Positions 11,475-20,982 of a stretch of DNA of 39,349 bases are shown piece by piece. The position numbers and the translations under genes are program-made. The notes under the pieces are model-generated. The model ran no database searches, was not told the origin of the DNA, and saw only the letters and a list, made by a program, of their open reading frames with translations. Where the stretch lies: assembly GCF_001426345.1 (NCBI RefSeq), contig NZ_LMEM01000010.1, positions 176,784 through 216,132 on the forward strand, given 5' to 3'. Numbering within the stretch: the stretch's first letter is position 1; every line of letters begins with the position of its first letter. Source of the stretch: Devosia sp. Root436. Lineage in GTDB: Bacteria; Pseudomonadota; Alphaproteobacteria; Rhizobiales; Devosiaceae.

Positions 11475-13619
11475 CTATTCGGCGGCGGCTTCCGCGTCAC
11501 GGGCGATTTCCTTGCCGGTGGCCTGGTCGACCACCTTCATGGAGAGGCGGACCTTGCCGCGCTCGTCGAAGCCCAGCAGCTTGACCCAGACCTTGTCGCC
11601 TTCCTTGACGACATCGGTGGTCTTGGCAACGCGCTCGGCGGCGAGCTGGCTGATATGGACCAGGCCGTCCTTGGCGCCGAAGAAGTTGACGAAGGCGCCG
11701 AAATCGGCGGTCTTGACCACGGTGCCCTGGTAGATGGCGCCCACTTCGGCTTCATCGGTAATCGACTTGATCCACTTGATGGCCGCTTCGATCTGGCTGC
11801 CGTCCGAGGAGGCGATCTTGATGGTGCCGTCGTCGTCGATGTTGATCTTGGCGCCGGTCTTTTCGACGATCTCGCGGATCACCTTGCCGCCGGTGCCGAT
11901 CACTTCGCGGATCTTGTCGGTCGGGATCTTCATGGTCTCGATGCGCGGAGCGAATTCGCCCACTTCCGAACGCGAGGCGGTGATGGCCTTGGCCATTTCG
12001 CCCAGTATGTGGATGCGGCCGCCCTTGGCCTGCTCGAGGGCGATCTTCATGATCTCCTCGGTGATGCCGGCGATCTTGATGTCCATCTGGAGCGAGGTCA
12101 CGCCCTGATCGGTGCCGGCGACCTTGAAGTCCATGTCGCCCAGGTGATCTTCGTCACCCAGGATATCGGACAGCACGGCGAACTTCTCGCCTTCCAGGAT
12201 CAGGCCCATGGCAATACCGGCAACCGGACGCGCCAGCGGCACGCCGGCATCCATCAGCGCCAGCGAGGTGCCGCAGACGGTGGCCATCGAGGAGGAGCCG
12301 TTGGATTCGGTGATCTCGGACACGATGCGGATCGTGTAGGGGAATTCCTCGACCGAGGGACGGATCGGGTTGATGGCGCGCCAGGCGAGCTTGCCGTGGC
12401 CGATTTCGCGGCGACCCGGGGACCCCATGCGGCCGGCTTCACCCACCGAATAGGGAGGGAAGTTGTAATGCAGCAGGAAGTTCTGCTTCTGGGTGCCTTC
12501 GAGCGAGTCGATATACTGCTCGTCTTCGCCGGTGCCCAGCGTGGCAACGACCAGCGCCTGGGTTTCGCCGCGGGTGAACAAAGCCGAACCATGGGTGCGC
12601 GGCAGCACGCCGACTTCCGAAACGATCGGGCGCACGGTCTTGAGATCACGGCCGTCGATGCGCAGGCCGGTATCGAGCACGTTCCAGCGCACGATCTTGG
12701 CCTGCAGGTTGTGGATCACTTCGCCGAGCGCTTCGGCGGAGACGTCACCGGCTTCGATCTTGGCGGCAAAGGCTTCCTTGACGACCTTTTTGGCGGCGTC
12801 GACGGCAGCGTAGCGCTGGGCCTTGTCGGTGATCTTGTAGGCAGCGCGCAGATCGGCTTCGGCGACCTTGAGCACGTCCTTTTCGAGGTCCGAATAATCG
12901 GGCGCCTGGAAATCGCGGGGTTCCTTGGCTGCCAGCTCGGCCAGCTTGATGATGGCCTGGATCACCTTGCGGCTCTCGGCATGACCGAACATCACGGCGC
13001 CGAGCATGACTTCTTCGCTCAGTTCCTTGGCTTCGGACTCGACCATCAGCACGGCGTCTTCGGTGCCGGCCATGACGAGGTCGAGCTTGGATTCCGAACG
13101 GCGATCGACGGCCAGGTTCAGCACATATTGCCCATCGACATAGCCGACGCGGGCAGCGCCGATCGGGCCCATGAAAGGCACGCCCGAAATGGTGAGGGCA
13201 GCCGAAGCGGCGACCATGGCCAGCACGTCGGGGTTGTTTTCCATGTCATGCTGCAGAACGGTCACGACCACCTGGGTCTCGTTCTTGTAGCCTTCGGGGA
13301 AGAGCGGGCGGATCGGCCGGTCGATCAGGCGAGACGTCAGCGTCTCGTTCTCGGTCGGGCGGCCTTCGCGCTTGAAATAGCCGCCCGGGATCTTGCCGGC
13401 GGCGAAGTATTTTTCCTGGTAGTTGACGGTCAGCGGGAAGAAGTCCTGGCCCGGCTTGGCGGACTTGGCGCTGACGACGGTGGCCAGCAGCACGGTTTCG
13501 CCCAGGGTGGCAAGCACGGCGCCATCGGCCTGGCGGGCCATCTTGCCGGTTTCGAGCGTCAGGGGCTGGCCGCCCCAGTTGAGCTCGACCTTGTGGTAGT
13601 CAAAATTGATCGTCGACAT
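11475..13619 (-). CDS. pnp: Polyribonucleotide nucleotidyltransferase (PNPase)
   Basis: Phosphorolytic 3'-5' exoribonuclease and RNA polymerase, a degradosome component. The 714 residues have two RNase PH domains ([33 protein letters not shown] at the start; [14 protein letters not shown] and the catalytic-region motif [23 protein letters not shown] in the second), a KH domain ([18 protein letters not shown]) and a C-terminal S1 domain ([22 protein letters not shown]…DGLVHISQL). ATG at 13619 ([13 protein letters not shown]) has GGAAAGA upstream; the frame stays open further but that part is unconserved. It lies downstream of rpsO, as is usual, across a 370-base gap. It is followed by its own terminator. 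Confidence 0.98.
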   Translation of the reverse strand: MSTINFDYHKVELNWGGQPLTLETGKMARQADGAVLATLGETVLLATVVSAKSAKPGQDFFPLTVNYQEKYFAAGKIPGGYFKREGRPTENETLTSRLIDRPIRPLFPEGYKNETQVVVTVLQHDMENNPDVLAMVAASAALTISGVPFMGPIGAARVGYVDGQYVLNLAVDRRSESKLDLVMAGTEDAVLMVESEAKELSEEVMLGAVMFGHAESRKVIQAIIKLAELAAKEPRDFQAPDYSDLEKDVLKVAEADLRAAYKITDKAQRYAAVDAAKKVVKEAFAAKIEAGDVSAEALGEVIHNLQAKIVRWNVLDTGLRIDGRDLKTVRPIVSEVGVLPRTHGSALFTRGETQALVVATLGTGEDEQYIDSLEGTQKQNFLLHYNFPPYSVGEAGRMGSPGRREIGHGKLAWRAINPIRPSVEEFPYTIRIVSEITESNGSSSMATVCGTSLALMDAGVPLARPVAGIAMGLILEGEKFAVLSDILGDEDHLGDMDFKVAGTDQGVTSLQMDIKIAGITEEIMKIALEQAKGGRIHILGEMAKAITASRSEVGEFAPRIETMKIPTDKIREVIGTGGKVIREIVEKTGAKINIDDDGTIKIASSDGSQIEAAIKWIKSITDEAEVGAIYQGTVVKTADFGAFVNFFGAKDGLVHISQLAAERVAKTTDVVKEGDKVWVKLLGFDERGKVRLSMKVVDQATGKEIARDAEAAAE

Positions 13620-13809
13620 TGTATCGTCTTTCCATTCTGCCGGTGAGCGGTAACGCAGGGGCGTAGGAAATCCCGCGAACTCGTCCGGTGCGCCCGCACC
13701 CGGCTCTGCACCCCATGTGCAGCCCAGGCTCAAAATCAGGCGCGGTTTACGTCCTTGGCGAAGACGAAACATGGGCAAGACAACAAGCAGCTCCCAGCAA
13801 TTCTGGAGG

Positions 13810-13853
13810 CCTCACGAGATCAAAACCAAAAGACTGATTTTGTGAGCGTGAGG
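13810..13853 (-). promoter_or_regulatory. Hairpin in the rpsO-pnp intergenic region
   Basis: CCTCACG (13810-13816) pairs with CGTGAGG (13847-13853), and CAAAA (13821-13825) with TTTTG (13838-13842), with a 4x4 internal loop between them. It lies about 190 bases upstream of the pnp start. In E. coli a hairpin at the equivalent place is cut by RNase III for PNPase autoregulation; an equal role here is inference. The rest of the 13620-13989 gap shows nothing I can name. Confidence 0.45.
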
Positions 13854-13989
13854 CGAGGGAGCGGCCAATAATCCTGCCATGCTCCGGCATTCGCCGGTCT
13901 ACGCTTCCAACCCCTTGATCTTCACGAGCTCAAGGCGCTGGCAACAGACGCGGAGCCGAGGCCCCGCATCCGCAATTCGGTATGCGCGC

Positions 13990-14259
13990 TTAGCGGCGCA
14001 GGCCGAGCTTTTCGATCAGGGCCTTGTAACGGGCGTCATCGACGGTCTTGACGTAGTCAAGCAGGCGGCGACGGGTCGAAACAAGCTTCAGCAGACCGCG
14101 GCGGGAATGGTTGTCCTTGCCATGGTCCTTGAAGTGTTCGGTGAGGTTGGCAATGCGTTCCGACAGGATGGCAACCTGGACTTCCGGCGAACCGGTATCG
14201 TTCGGCTTGGTTGCGTATTCCTGGATCAGTTCGGTCTTGCGCTCAGCAGTAATCGACAT
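13990..14259 (-). CDS. rpsO: 30S ribosomal protein S15
   Basis: Primary binding protein of the 16S rRNA central domain. The 89 residues match the family length and sequence throughout: [56 protein letters not shown], ending [14 protein letters not shown] precedes the ATG. A 5-bp hairpin (14267-14271 with 14281-14285) would cover that site, which may relate to the translational self-control known for S15 in other bacteria. In most relatives rpsO follows truB; here the upstream gene is a histidine kinase on the same strand. Confidence 0.98.
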   Translation of the reverse strand: MSITAERKTELIQEYATKPNDTGSPEVQVAILSERIANLTEHFKDHGKDNHSRRGLLKLVSTRRRLLDYVKTVDDARYKALIEKLGLRR

Positions 14260-14391
14260 CGGGCATATCCTTTACAAAGGAGGATCGGGTCGCCCCGGCC
14301 GGGATGTCGTCCAGGCGGGGCCGTGAATGCTCGGGCCGCAAGGCCCAAGACTGGCGTCCCTATAGTGCAAAGAGCGGAATAACGCCAGAAT

Positions 14392-16125
14392 TTATTCGGA
14401 TGCCGGCTCCTGGTCCGGCGCGGGCGTGGCGGCCGGATCGATGGCGCTGAGCGGGATGAGAAAGCGCCATTCCATACCGTCATCGTGGCAATGCCGCTCG
14501 ACCTCTGCGTTCAGCGAGCGGCCAACCATGGATTGCAGGACGGTGGTGCCGAAGCCGACCCGCTCCGAAACGACGAGGCCCGGAGGCACGGTCTCGCGCC
14601 AGTTGAAATCCAGGTGCTGGTCGACGACACGCCAGCGCACCGCGAGCGCACCCGAATTGCCGGCAAAGGCGCCGTATTTGACCGCGTTGGTCGCCAGCTC
14701 ATGCACCGCCATGCCCAGCACCTGAGCGGCCTGGGCATTGAGGCGGACCATCGGCCCGGACAGTTTTACCCTTGCGGCATCGAGCGGACAGAAGGGGGCG
14801 ATATGGCTCTCGACCAGCTCAGCCAGCAGCACGCCTGCCAGGCCGTGGGTCAGCAGCAGGTCGGTGGAGCGGGCGAGGCCCAGAATGCGCCGCTCGAAGG
14901 CCTGCACATAGCTGTCGACATCCTCGGCGCCGCGGGCCGTCTGCTTGGCCATGGCCGCGATGACGGTCATCTGGTTCTTGGAGCGGTGCGCCAGTTCCCG
15001 CATCAGGAAACGCACCTCGCTTTCGGCCGCCAGGCGCTTGGTCGACGCATTGACCAGCGCCTGCGACACTTCGGCGATTTCGGTAACCGGATAATCGCGG
15101 GGCACCACCGGCTCGCCCCGGCCCAGCCGCTGGGCATCGCGGCGCAGGCCACGCACCGAATGACCGACACGCTGGGCGATGAGCAATGCCAGCCCACCGG
15201 CCACGCCAGCGATGACCACGCTCCAGGCCGCCAGCCAGAGCAGCGACTCGCCCAGCGGGCGCTCGACGGTGCCGACCGAGGCCCAGGCAATGACGCGCCA
15301 GCCGGACAGGCCCGAGCGCCATTCCGATGTCACCACCATGTCACCATCGAACCGCTCGCGCCGCCATTCGTCGGGGGACCGGTCGACTGCCTGGCGCATC
15401 GGAAGCACGGCGCCGGTTTCGAGCCCGGCATCGGCGGTCGCTGCCAGCACGAGATTGGCGCTATCGACCAGGGCCGCATGCCAGCCCGTCGGCAGTTGGC
15501 GGGATTGCAATGTGGCAGCGAGATTGGCGGCATTCCGCGTCAGGGCCAGCAGCACGACCTCCCGCCCGTTGGGTATCGGCAGCAATACATTGAAGACCCA
15601 TTGCTGCGCCGTCTGACCGAAAAACAGCCCGGACACCGTGGCAATGCCGCGCTCGAATGCCTCGGCGGCGATCTTGGGGTTGGAGGTACGATTCAGCGGC
15701 TCGCCATAGGGTACGCGGGTGTTGAGCAACTGATCGAAATTCCGATCGAGCGCCAGCAGATAGGAGCCACTGCCGGCCAGGGCCACCACGGCGCGCTCAT
15801 GGAATGCGGCAAGGTCGTTCTCGGCCAATTCCTGGCTGGAGGACAGGATTCGCAGCGTCGTCGCCATGCCGGCGACTTCGCGTTCCACCGACTGGCCCAT
15901 GGCCTGCACGGTGGCATTGGTCAGCGCGCGTACAACCTCTTCCTGGGCGCGGTTGTTCCGATTGAGCAGCACCAGCGACACGACCAGTGCCGGAATGAGG
16001 ATAACCAGCACCAGCGCGAAGAGGTAAAAAGCCATGGGCTGCGAGCGGGACCACGACCGGCCTTGCGGGCCTGCTGGGCTTGTCGCGTCCTTGCTGTCGT
16101 CCGTGGTGTGGGGTGCCCCCGCCAT
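14392..16125 (-). CDS. HWE-family membrane sensor histidine kinase
   Basis: A 577-residue sensor. Residues 31-54 and about 296-317 are transmembrane, enclosing a periplasmic sensing domain of about 240 residues (double-Cache-like by size and layout, fold not verified). A HAMP-like linker follows (318-370). The kinase core has the HWE phospho-acceptor region LMRELAHRSKNQMTVIAAM (His380), an N-box AVHELATNAVKYGA (Asn480), the WRET element (509-512) and GFGT (524-527). HWE kinases are typical of alphaproteobacteria and often feed the PhyR-NepR-EcfG general stress pathway or light and surface responses. No response regulator gene is adjacent, so it is an orphan. The upstream neighbour is a tiny acidic-tail protein. 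Signal and partner are unknown. Confidence 0.92.
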   Translation of the reverse strand: MAGAPHTTDDSKDATSPAGPQGRSWSRSQPMAFYLFALVLVILIPALVVSLVLLNRNNRAQEEVVRALTNATVQAMGQSVEREVAGMATTLRILSSSQELAENDLAAFHERAVVALAGSGSYLLALDRNFDQLLNTRVPYGEPLNRTSNPKIAAEAFERGIATVSGLFFGQTAQQWVFNVLLPIPNGREVVLLALTRNAANLAATLQSRQLPTGWHAALVDSANLVLAATADAGLETGAVLPMRQAVDRSPDEWRRERFDGDMVVTSEWRSGLSGWRVIAWASVGTVERPLGESLLWLAAWSVVIAGVAGGLALLIAQRVGHSVRGLRRDAQRLGRGEPVVPRDYPVTEIAEVSQALVNASTKRLAAESEVRFLMRELAHRSKNQMTVIAAMAKQTARGAEDVDSYVQAFERRILGLARSTDLLLTHGLAGVLLAELVESHIAPFCPLDAARVKLSGPMVRLNAQAAQVLGMAVHELATNAVKYGAFAGNSGALAVRWRVVDQHLDFNWRETVPPGLVVSERVGFGTTVLQSMVGRSLNAEVERHCHDDGMEWRFLIPLSAIDPAATPAPDQEPASE

Positions 16126-16264
16126 GCCGCGCCTTTCGCGGCCGGATGCTACGCAAAACCGCCCTGCCGCAGCATGACCATAGCGTCAGACGCGGTTGCC
16201 CCGATAGCGTCAGAAGTCCCCATGGGCCAAATGTTTGGCAGGGCTGGCACAAATGCCACGCCGG

Positions 16265-16456
16265 TCAGTATTTGGCGCTGGAATCGCTGGCTGGAAAGCT
16301 CTCGTCCACGGCTTCGTCCTGCTCGTCCCATTCGGCGGGCTTGTCGGCCTGTGCATCCTTGCCGGCATTGCGTACCTGCACCGGTGCATCCTTGGGGCCG
16401 GGCTTCTTGCCGTGCTTCATGGCGGCGGCCTTGTCGGTCTTGTGGGTCTGGGTCAT
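16265..16456 (-). CDS. Small hydrophilic protein with C-terminal DESFPASD motif
   Basis: A 63-residue protein beginning MTQTHKTDKAAAMKHGKKPG and ending DEAVDESFPASDSSAKY. The first half is Lys-rich and basic, the second acidic; there is no hydrophobic core, so it is probably disordered. The start at 16456 is set by AAGGGA six bases upstream; a longer frame to 16501 has no ribosome site. Short proteins ending in (D/E)ESFPASD are frequent in alphaproteobacterial genomes but I know of no assigned function. It is transcribed toward the HWE kinase from 16265 to 16125, a gap of about 140 bases, so shared expression is possible. Confidence 0.7.
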   Translation of the reverse strand: MTQTHKTDKAAAMKHGKKPGPKDAPVQVRNAGKDAQADKPAEWDEQDEAVDESFPASDSSAKY

Positions 16457-16577
16457 TTGGACACTCCCTTTCTGGAAGGGAAACCCCTGCGGTGGCCGCA
16501 AGGTTGCAAGCGCCCGGAGTCGGCTTTGAGTCTTCTGCGGCTATGCCGCACACCTCGAAGTCTGGTAAAGAGCCGGC

Positions 16578-17972
16578 ATGATCGAGACGCGCGCCAATAC
16601 CAAGAAGCTGTTCATCAAGACCTATGGGTGCCAGATGAACGTCTATGACAGCGACCGCATGATGGATGCGCTGGCGCCGCACGGCTATGAGACGACGCTC
16701 GACATGGGTCAGGCGGACCTGGTGCTGCTCAATACCTGCCATATCCGCGAAAAGGCCTCGGAAAAGGTGTTTTCCGAGCTCGGCCGGCTCAAGGAACTGC
16801 AGAACGAGCGCCGGGCGCTGGGCGGCGACATGCTGATCGGCGTGGCCGGCTGCGTGGCGCAGGCCGAGGGCGAGGAAATCGCCCGCCGCGCGCCTGTCGT
16901 CGACATGGTGTTCGGGCCGCAGGCCTATCACAAGCTGCCCGACATGCTGGTTCAGGCCGAGGCGCAAAGGCACCTGCATCCGAGCCTCAAGCGCGCTGTC
17001 ATCGATACCGACTTCCCCGAGGAGGACAAGTTCGAGCACCTGCCGTCCGCGAAGAAGGAAGTCACCATCAAGCGCGGGCTGACGGCTTTCCTCACCGTGC
17101 AGGAAGGCTGCGATAAATTCTGTTCGTTCTGCGTCGTGCCCTATACGCGCGGCGCGGAGGTCAGCCGGCCGGTGGCGCAGGTGATATCGGAGGCGCGCGG
17201 GCTGGTGGAGGCGGGCGTCAAGGAAATCACGCTGCTGGGGCAGAACGTCAACGCCTATCACGGCGACGACAAGGGCCGCGCCGTGGGGCTGGGCGAACTG
17301 GCCTATCTGCTGGCCGAAATTCCAGGGCTGGAACGGCTGCGCTATACGACCAGCCATCCGCGCGACATGGACGACGCGCTGATCGCGGCGCATCGCGACC
17401 TCGATATATTGATGCCCTACCTGCACCTTCCAGTGCAGTCGGGGAGCGACACGATCCTCAAGGCGATGAACCGGCGCCACACGGCGGCCGAATATCTCGA
17501 TGTCATCGCGCGCATCAAGGCGGCGCGGCCGGACATGGCGCTGTCGGGCGATTTCATCGTCGGCTTCCCCGGCGAAACCGACCAGGATTTCGAGGATACG
17601 CTGCGCATTATCCGCGATGTCGGCTATGCCTCGGCCTATTCGTTCAAATATTCGACGCGGCCGGGTACACCCGGCGCGTCGCTGACCGATCAGGTGGACG
17701 AAGCGGTCAAGACCGAGCGGCTGTATCGGCTGCAGGAACTGGTCAATGCCCAGACCACGGCTTTCCATCAAAGCTGCGTTGGCAAGACCCTGCCGGTTTT
17801 GGTCGAGCGTCCGGGACGGCAGGCCGGGCAGGTGGGCGGGCGTTCGCCTTATCTGCAGGCGGTGCATCTGGAGGGGAGTACCGAGCTGATCGGGGCGATC
17901 CACCAGGTGGAGATCATCGGCACCAGCACCAATTCGCTGGTCGGGCGGCTGAAGGTGAAGGCCGCGGCCTAG
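16578..17972 (+). CDS. miaB: tRNA-2-methylthio-N6-dimethylallyladenosine synthase
   Basis: Radical-SAM methylthiotransferase that converts i6A37 to ms2i6A37 in tRNAs reading UNN codons. The 464 residues begin with the UPF0004 domain, whose cluster Cys are at 18 (KTYGCQMN), 54 ([11 protein letters not shown]) and 92 (VAGCVAQ). The radical-SAM triad follows in [16 protein letters not shown] (Cys178, 182, 185), and the C-terminal part (about 395-460) is a TRAM domain. The ATG at 16578 begins [18 protein letters not shown]. It is the first gene of a miaB-phoH-ybeY-corC set, all on the plus strand. In relatives a Fur-type gene commonly precedes miaB; here a divergent small gene does. Confidence 0.97.
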   Translation: MIETRANTKKLFIKTYGCQMNVYDSDRMMDALAPHGYETTLDMGQADLVLLNTCHIREKASEKVFSELGRLKELQNERRALGGDMLIGVAGCVAQAEGEEIARRAPVVDMVFGPQAYHKLPDMLVQAEAQRHLHPSLKRAVIDTDFPEEDKFEHLPSAKKEVTIKRGLTAFLTVQEGCDKFCSFCVVPYTRGAEVSRPVAQVISEARGLVEAGVKEITLLGQNVNAYHGDDKGRAVGLGELAYLLAEIPGLERLRYTTSHPRDMDDALIAAHRDLDILMPYLHLPVQSGSDTILKAMNRRHTAAEYLDVIARIKAARPDMALSGDFIVGFPGETDQDFEDTLRIIRDVGYASAYSFKYSTRPGTPGASLTDQVDEAVKTERLYRLQELVNAQTTAFHQSCVGKTLPVLVERPGRQAGQVGGRSPYLQAVHLEGSTELIGAIHQVEIIGTSTNSLVGRLKVKAAA

Positions 17973-18090
17973 GCTTGTGCATGCGGTGAGCCGTCACAAT
18001 ATTGCTACAGACACGGGACCCAAATCATCCTAGCCTCGTTGTCCAGCGACAGGCGCAAGCCCGCGCCGTCCCTCCGGGAGCCACACCAGT

Positions 18091-19164
18091 TTGAGCAGGC
18101 ATTTGTCACCGACCGCAGACAACGCACTCGCATCGCAACTCGAACTCGCTTTTGAAGACAATCGCCTCGCTGCCCAGCTCTATGGCGATTTCGACCAGAA
18201 CCTCGCTTTGATCGAACAGCGGCTCAAGGTTTCGGCCACGCCCCGCGGCAATCATGTCCTGCTCAAAGGCGCAGCGAGCGCGGTCGACCAGGCGCGGCGC
18301 GTGCTGGAATCGCTTTATGGTTCGCTGGAGGAAGGCCGCAGCATCGACATATCAGATGTCGATGGCGTCATCCGCATGATCGAGACCGAGGACAGCCAGC
18401 TCACCCTGCCGACGCTGGAGCGCAAGGGCAAGGTGCGCATGGCCCAGATCGCCACGCGCAAATCCACCATCGTCGCCCGCACCCCGGCGCAGGACGCCTA
18501 TATGCGCGCCATGGAGCGGAGCGAGCTGGTGTTCGGTATCGGCCCGGCCGGTACCGGCAAGACCTATCTGGCGGTGGCCCATGCTGCCAGCCTGCTCGAA
18601 CGCGGCGATATCAACCGCATCATCCTCAGCCGCCCGGCCGTGGAAGCCGGCGAGCGCCTGGGGTTCCTCCCCGGCGACATGAAGGAGAAGGTGGACCCCT
18701 ATCTGCGCCCGCTCTATGACGCGCTCTACGATATGATGAAGCCCGAGAATGTCGAGCGCTGCATCACTTCGGGGATCATCGAAGTGGCGCCGCTGGCCTT
18801 CATGCGCGGCCGCACGCTGGCCAATGCCGTGGTCATTCTCGACGAGGCGCAGAATACCACCTCGATGCAGATGAAGATGTTCCTCACCCGCCTGGGCGAG
18901 AACTCCAAGATGATCGTTACCGGCGATCCGACCCAGGTCGACCTGCCGCGCGGCGAGAAATCGGGGCTGGTGGAGGCCGTGAACCTGCTCGATGGCGTCG
19001 AGGGCGTACATATTTCACGCTTCAACGACAAGGACGTGGTGCGCCACGCACTGGTCGGCCGCATCGTGCGGGCCTACGAGGCAGATACGGCCAGGAAGCT
19101 CGCCGAAAAGGACCGGGATTCCGAAGGGCTGGCGCGCACCCTGGGAACGGTGTCGCGGAGCTGA
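18091..19164 (+). CDS. phoH: PhoH-family ATPase (PhoH-like protein YbeZ)
   Basis: Cytoplasmic P-loop ATPase conserved next to ybeY and thought to act with YbeY in RNA metabolism or ribosome quality control. The 357 residues carry an N-terminal KH-like region (about 35-90), Walker A GPAGTGKT (151-158) and Walker B VVILDEAQNTT (DEAQ 251-254), then GDPTQVDLP. The start is TTG at 18091, preceded by GGGAG; no better-placed ATG fits the family N-terminus. The 118 bases after miaB contain no convincing promoter; a weak Pho-box-like string was rejected. A RIME-like palindrome separates it from ybeY. Confidence 0.93.
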   Translation: MSRHLSPTADNALASQLELAFEDNRLAAQLYGDFDQNLALIEQRLKVSATPRGNHVLLKGAASAVDQARRVLESLYGSLEEGRSIDISDVDGVIRMIETEDSQLTLPTLERKGKVRMAQIATRKSTIVARTPAQDAYMRAMERSELVFGIGPAGTGKTYLAVAHAASLLERGDINRIILSRPAVEAGERLGFLPGDMKEKVDPYLRPLYDALYDMMKPENVERCITSGIIEVAPLAFMRGRTLANAVVILDEAQNTTSMQMKMFLTRLGENSKMIVTGDPTQVDLPRGEKSGLVEAVNLLDGVEGVHISRFNDKDVVRHALVGRIVRAYEADTARKLAEKDRDSEGLARTLGTVSRS

Positions 19165-19174
19165 GCTTTGATGG

Positions 19175-19303
19175 TGCCACGTCCTCGTGGTTCGAGGCGC
19201 TGAAGAAGCGCACCTCACCATGAGGACTACTTGAAACCCAGCGCTCGCAGTAGCCTCATGGTGAGGCGGGAGCGTAGCGACCCTCGAACCACGAGGCGTG
19301 GCA
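19175..19303. repeat. RIME-like nested palindromic element, copy B
   Basis: Outer arms (CCTCGTGGTTCGAGG core on the left, CCTCGAACCACGAGG core on the right) enclose an inner inverted pair, CACCTCACCATGAGG with CCTCATGGTGAGG. The overall order matches copies A and C. It fills the phoH-ybeY gap inside an otherwise compact operon, 11 bases after phoH and 19 before ybeY, so it would be transcribed as a double hairpin. Confidence 0.9.
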
Positions 19304-19321
19304 GCAAGGTTAGTGCTTTAG

Positions 19322-19795
19322 ATGCCTCCTGCACCATTGGATATCGCCGTCATCGTCAACGACGACGCCTGGCCCGAAAATCTGCAAGCGCGTGCCGAAG
19401 CAGCGGTGCTGGCGGCGCTCGCCTTTGCCAGGCCCAAGGTCAAGGGCGCGGCGGAGTTGTCGATCCTGCTCACCAATGACGAGGAGCAGCACGCGCTCAA
19501 CCGGGAATGGCGCGGCAAGGACAGTTCCACCAACGTCCTGAGCTTCCCGCAGATCGAGCCCTTCGGGCCGGTGATCGGGCTGCTCGGCGACATCACGCTG
19601 GCGCGCGAGACGCTGGAGCGCGAGGCGGCCGAGCAGGGCACGACTTTTGCCGACCATTTCACCCATCTCGTGGTGCATGGATTTCTGCATATTTTAGGGT
19701 ATGATCACCTTACCGACGCGGAGGCTCTTCAAATGGAGGGCCTCGAAACCCAGATATTGGGAAGCCTTGGGGTCGCCGACCCCTATGCCGATTAG
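19322..19795 (+). CDS. ybeY: Endoribonuclease YbeY (16S rRNA maturation)
   Basis: Single-strand-specific metallo-endoribonuclease needed for 16S rRNA 3' processing and ribosome quality control; in Sinorhizobium it also affects small-RNA regulation. The 157 residues carry the zinc motif HGFLHILGYDH (119-129, three His) and the family pattern KDSSTNVLSFP (67-77). ATG at 19322 starts MPPAPLDIAVIVNDD. It lies between phoH and corC, as in most proteobacteria. Repeat copy B ends 18 bases upstream, so its ribosome site lies at or beside the repeat. Confidence 0.96.
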   Translation: MPPAPLDIAVIVNDDAWPENLQARAEAAVLAALAFARPKVKGAAELSILLTNDEEQHALNREWRGKDSSTNVLSFPQIEPFGPVIGLLGDITLARETLEREAAEQGTTFADHFTHLVVHGFLHILGYDHLTDAEALQMEGLETQILGSLGVADPYAD

Positions 19796-19866
19796 GCCGG
19801 CACGAGAACGAGCCGGGCGTCATCCCGTTTCGAGGACAGATAAGCCGCTTGTTGCGGCGAGAGACC

Positions 19867-20895
19867 ATGAACGACAGCGACAGTCTGGGCCATCAAGCGC
19901 CCACCAATCCCGAGCCTCCTTCTAGTCCCGCCTCCGTGCCTGCACGGGGGCCATCGATCTGGAACCGCATCAAGGCCATGCTGGCCCGCGGCACGGTTTC
20001 ATTGCGCGACGATCTGCAGGTCGCGCTCGACGAGCAGGGAAGCGCCGAAACCGGCGACTTCTCCGAGAGCGAGCGCACGATCCTGCAGAATGTGCTCAAG
20101 CTCTCCAACGTGTCGGTTGCCGACGTGATGGTGGAACGATCCGACATCCAGGCCATCGAATCCGATGTCAACCTGGGTGCGCTGCTGGCGAAGTTCCGCC
20201 AGGTCGGCCATTCGCGCCTGCCGGTCTATGACGACAATCTCGACAATATCCTCGGCTTCATTCACGTCAAGGACGCCTTGGGCAAGATCACCGAGCCGGT
20301 GATGGACCCGGCCAAGGATGTACCAGTCAAGCTGGTCTCGTCCGTGCTCAAGCAGAAGATCGTCAAGCTCGACCTGACGCGCGACGCCATGTTCGTGCCG
20401 ACCTTCATGCCGGTGGGCGACCTGCTGCAATCGATGCGCGCGAGCCGCGTGCATATGGCCATCGTGGTCGACGAATATGGCGGCACCGATGGCCTGGTGA
20501 CCATCGAGGACCTGCTCGAAGCCGTGGTCGGCGAGATCGAGGACGAGCATGACGAGCTGGCTGCCGCGCTGATCCGCAAGGTGGGTGCCGATAGCTATAT
20601 CGCCGATGCCCGCGCCGAGCTCAGCGACGTGCGGAGCCTGATCGGGCCGGATTTCGACCCCGGCGAATATGCCGATGACGTGGAAACCATCGGCGGGCTG
20701 GTGTTCGATCTGGCCGGGCATGTGCCCAAGCGCGGCGAGCGGGTGACGCGGCTCGATGGTTTCGAGTTCGAGATTCTCGCCGCCGACAGCCGCCGCATCA
20801 AGCGGTTGCGCATCCGGCGAAAGCGGGACGGCGATGCTGAGCCATTGGCCATCACCGACCAGCGCAGCGCGGTGGACAAGGCGGCGGCGGAATAG
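19867..20895 (+). CDS. corC: CorC/HlyC-type CBS-domain protein
   Basis: A 342-residue soluble protein with two CBS domains (about 85-140, [22 protein letters not shown]…[22 protein letters not shown]; and about 175-225, [25 protein letters not shown]) and a C-terminal CorC_HlyC (transporter-associated) domain at about 245-325. It lacks the DUF21 membrane domain, as in E. coli CorC (YbeX), linked to Mg/Co efflux and recently to ribosome assembly. ATG at 19867 is preceded by GCGAGAG; a TTG at 19849 in the same frame is less likely. In relatives lnt follows corC; here the next gene is convergent nfu, so the operon ends early. Confidence 0.92.
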   Translation: MNDSDSLGHQAPTNPEPPSSPASVPARGPSIWNRIKAMLARGTVSLRDDLQVALDEQGSAETGDFSESERTILQNVLKLSNVSVADVMVERSDIQAIESDVNLGALLAKFRQVGHSRLPVYDDNLDNILGFIHVKDALGKITEPVMDPAKDVPVKLVSSVLKQKIVKLDLTRDAMFVPTFMPVGDLLQSMRASRVHMAIVVDEYGGTDGLVTIEDLLEAVVGEIEDEHDELAAALIRKVGADSYIADARAELSDVRSLIGPDFDPGEYADDVETIGGLVFDLAGHVPKRGERVTRLDGFEFEILAADSRRIKRLRIRRKRDGDAEPLAITDQRSAVDKAAAE

Positions 20896-20922
20896 GGTTG
20901 TTCCCACATCCACGGTGTCTTT

Positions 20923-20963
20923 AAAAAACCAAGGGTCCGGAGATTGCTCTCCAGACCCTTTGG
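20923..20963 (-). terminator. Terminator of nfu
   Basis: On the minus strand, CCAAAGGGTC…GGAGA and its partner form a 14-pair interrupted stem with a 4-base loop, followed by TTTTTT (20928-20923). It lies 20 bases after the nfu stop. The T-run is only on the minus-strand side, so it serves nfu rather than corC. Confidence 0.8.
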
Positions 20964-20982
20964 CTTGCTGCTTAACTGAACC

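Noticed and set aside
10995..13646. Long open frame on the strand opposite pnp (883 codons)
   Set aside because: It mirrors pnp and the L,D-transpeptidase in a GC-rich genome; its sequence is low-complexity and matches no family.
16149..17903. Long open frame opposite miaB (584 codons)
   Set aside because: Antisense shadow of miaB; its only real part is the small protein at 16265-16456.
17991..18008. Pho-box-like string (CCGTCACAATATTGCTAC) between miaB and phoH
   Set aside because: The left half fits with one mismatch but the right half is poor, and phoH of the ybeY operon is not generally phosphate-controlled.
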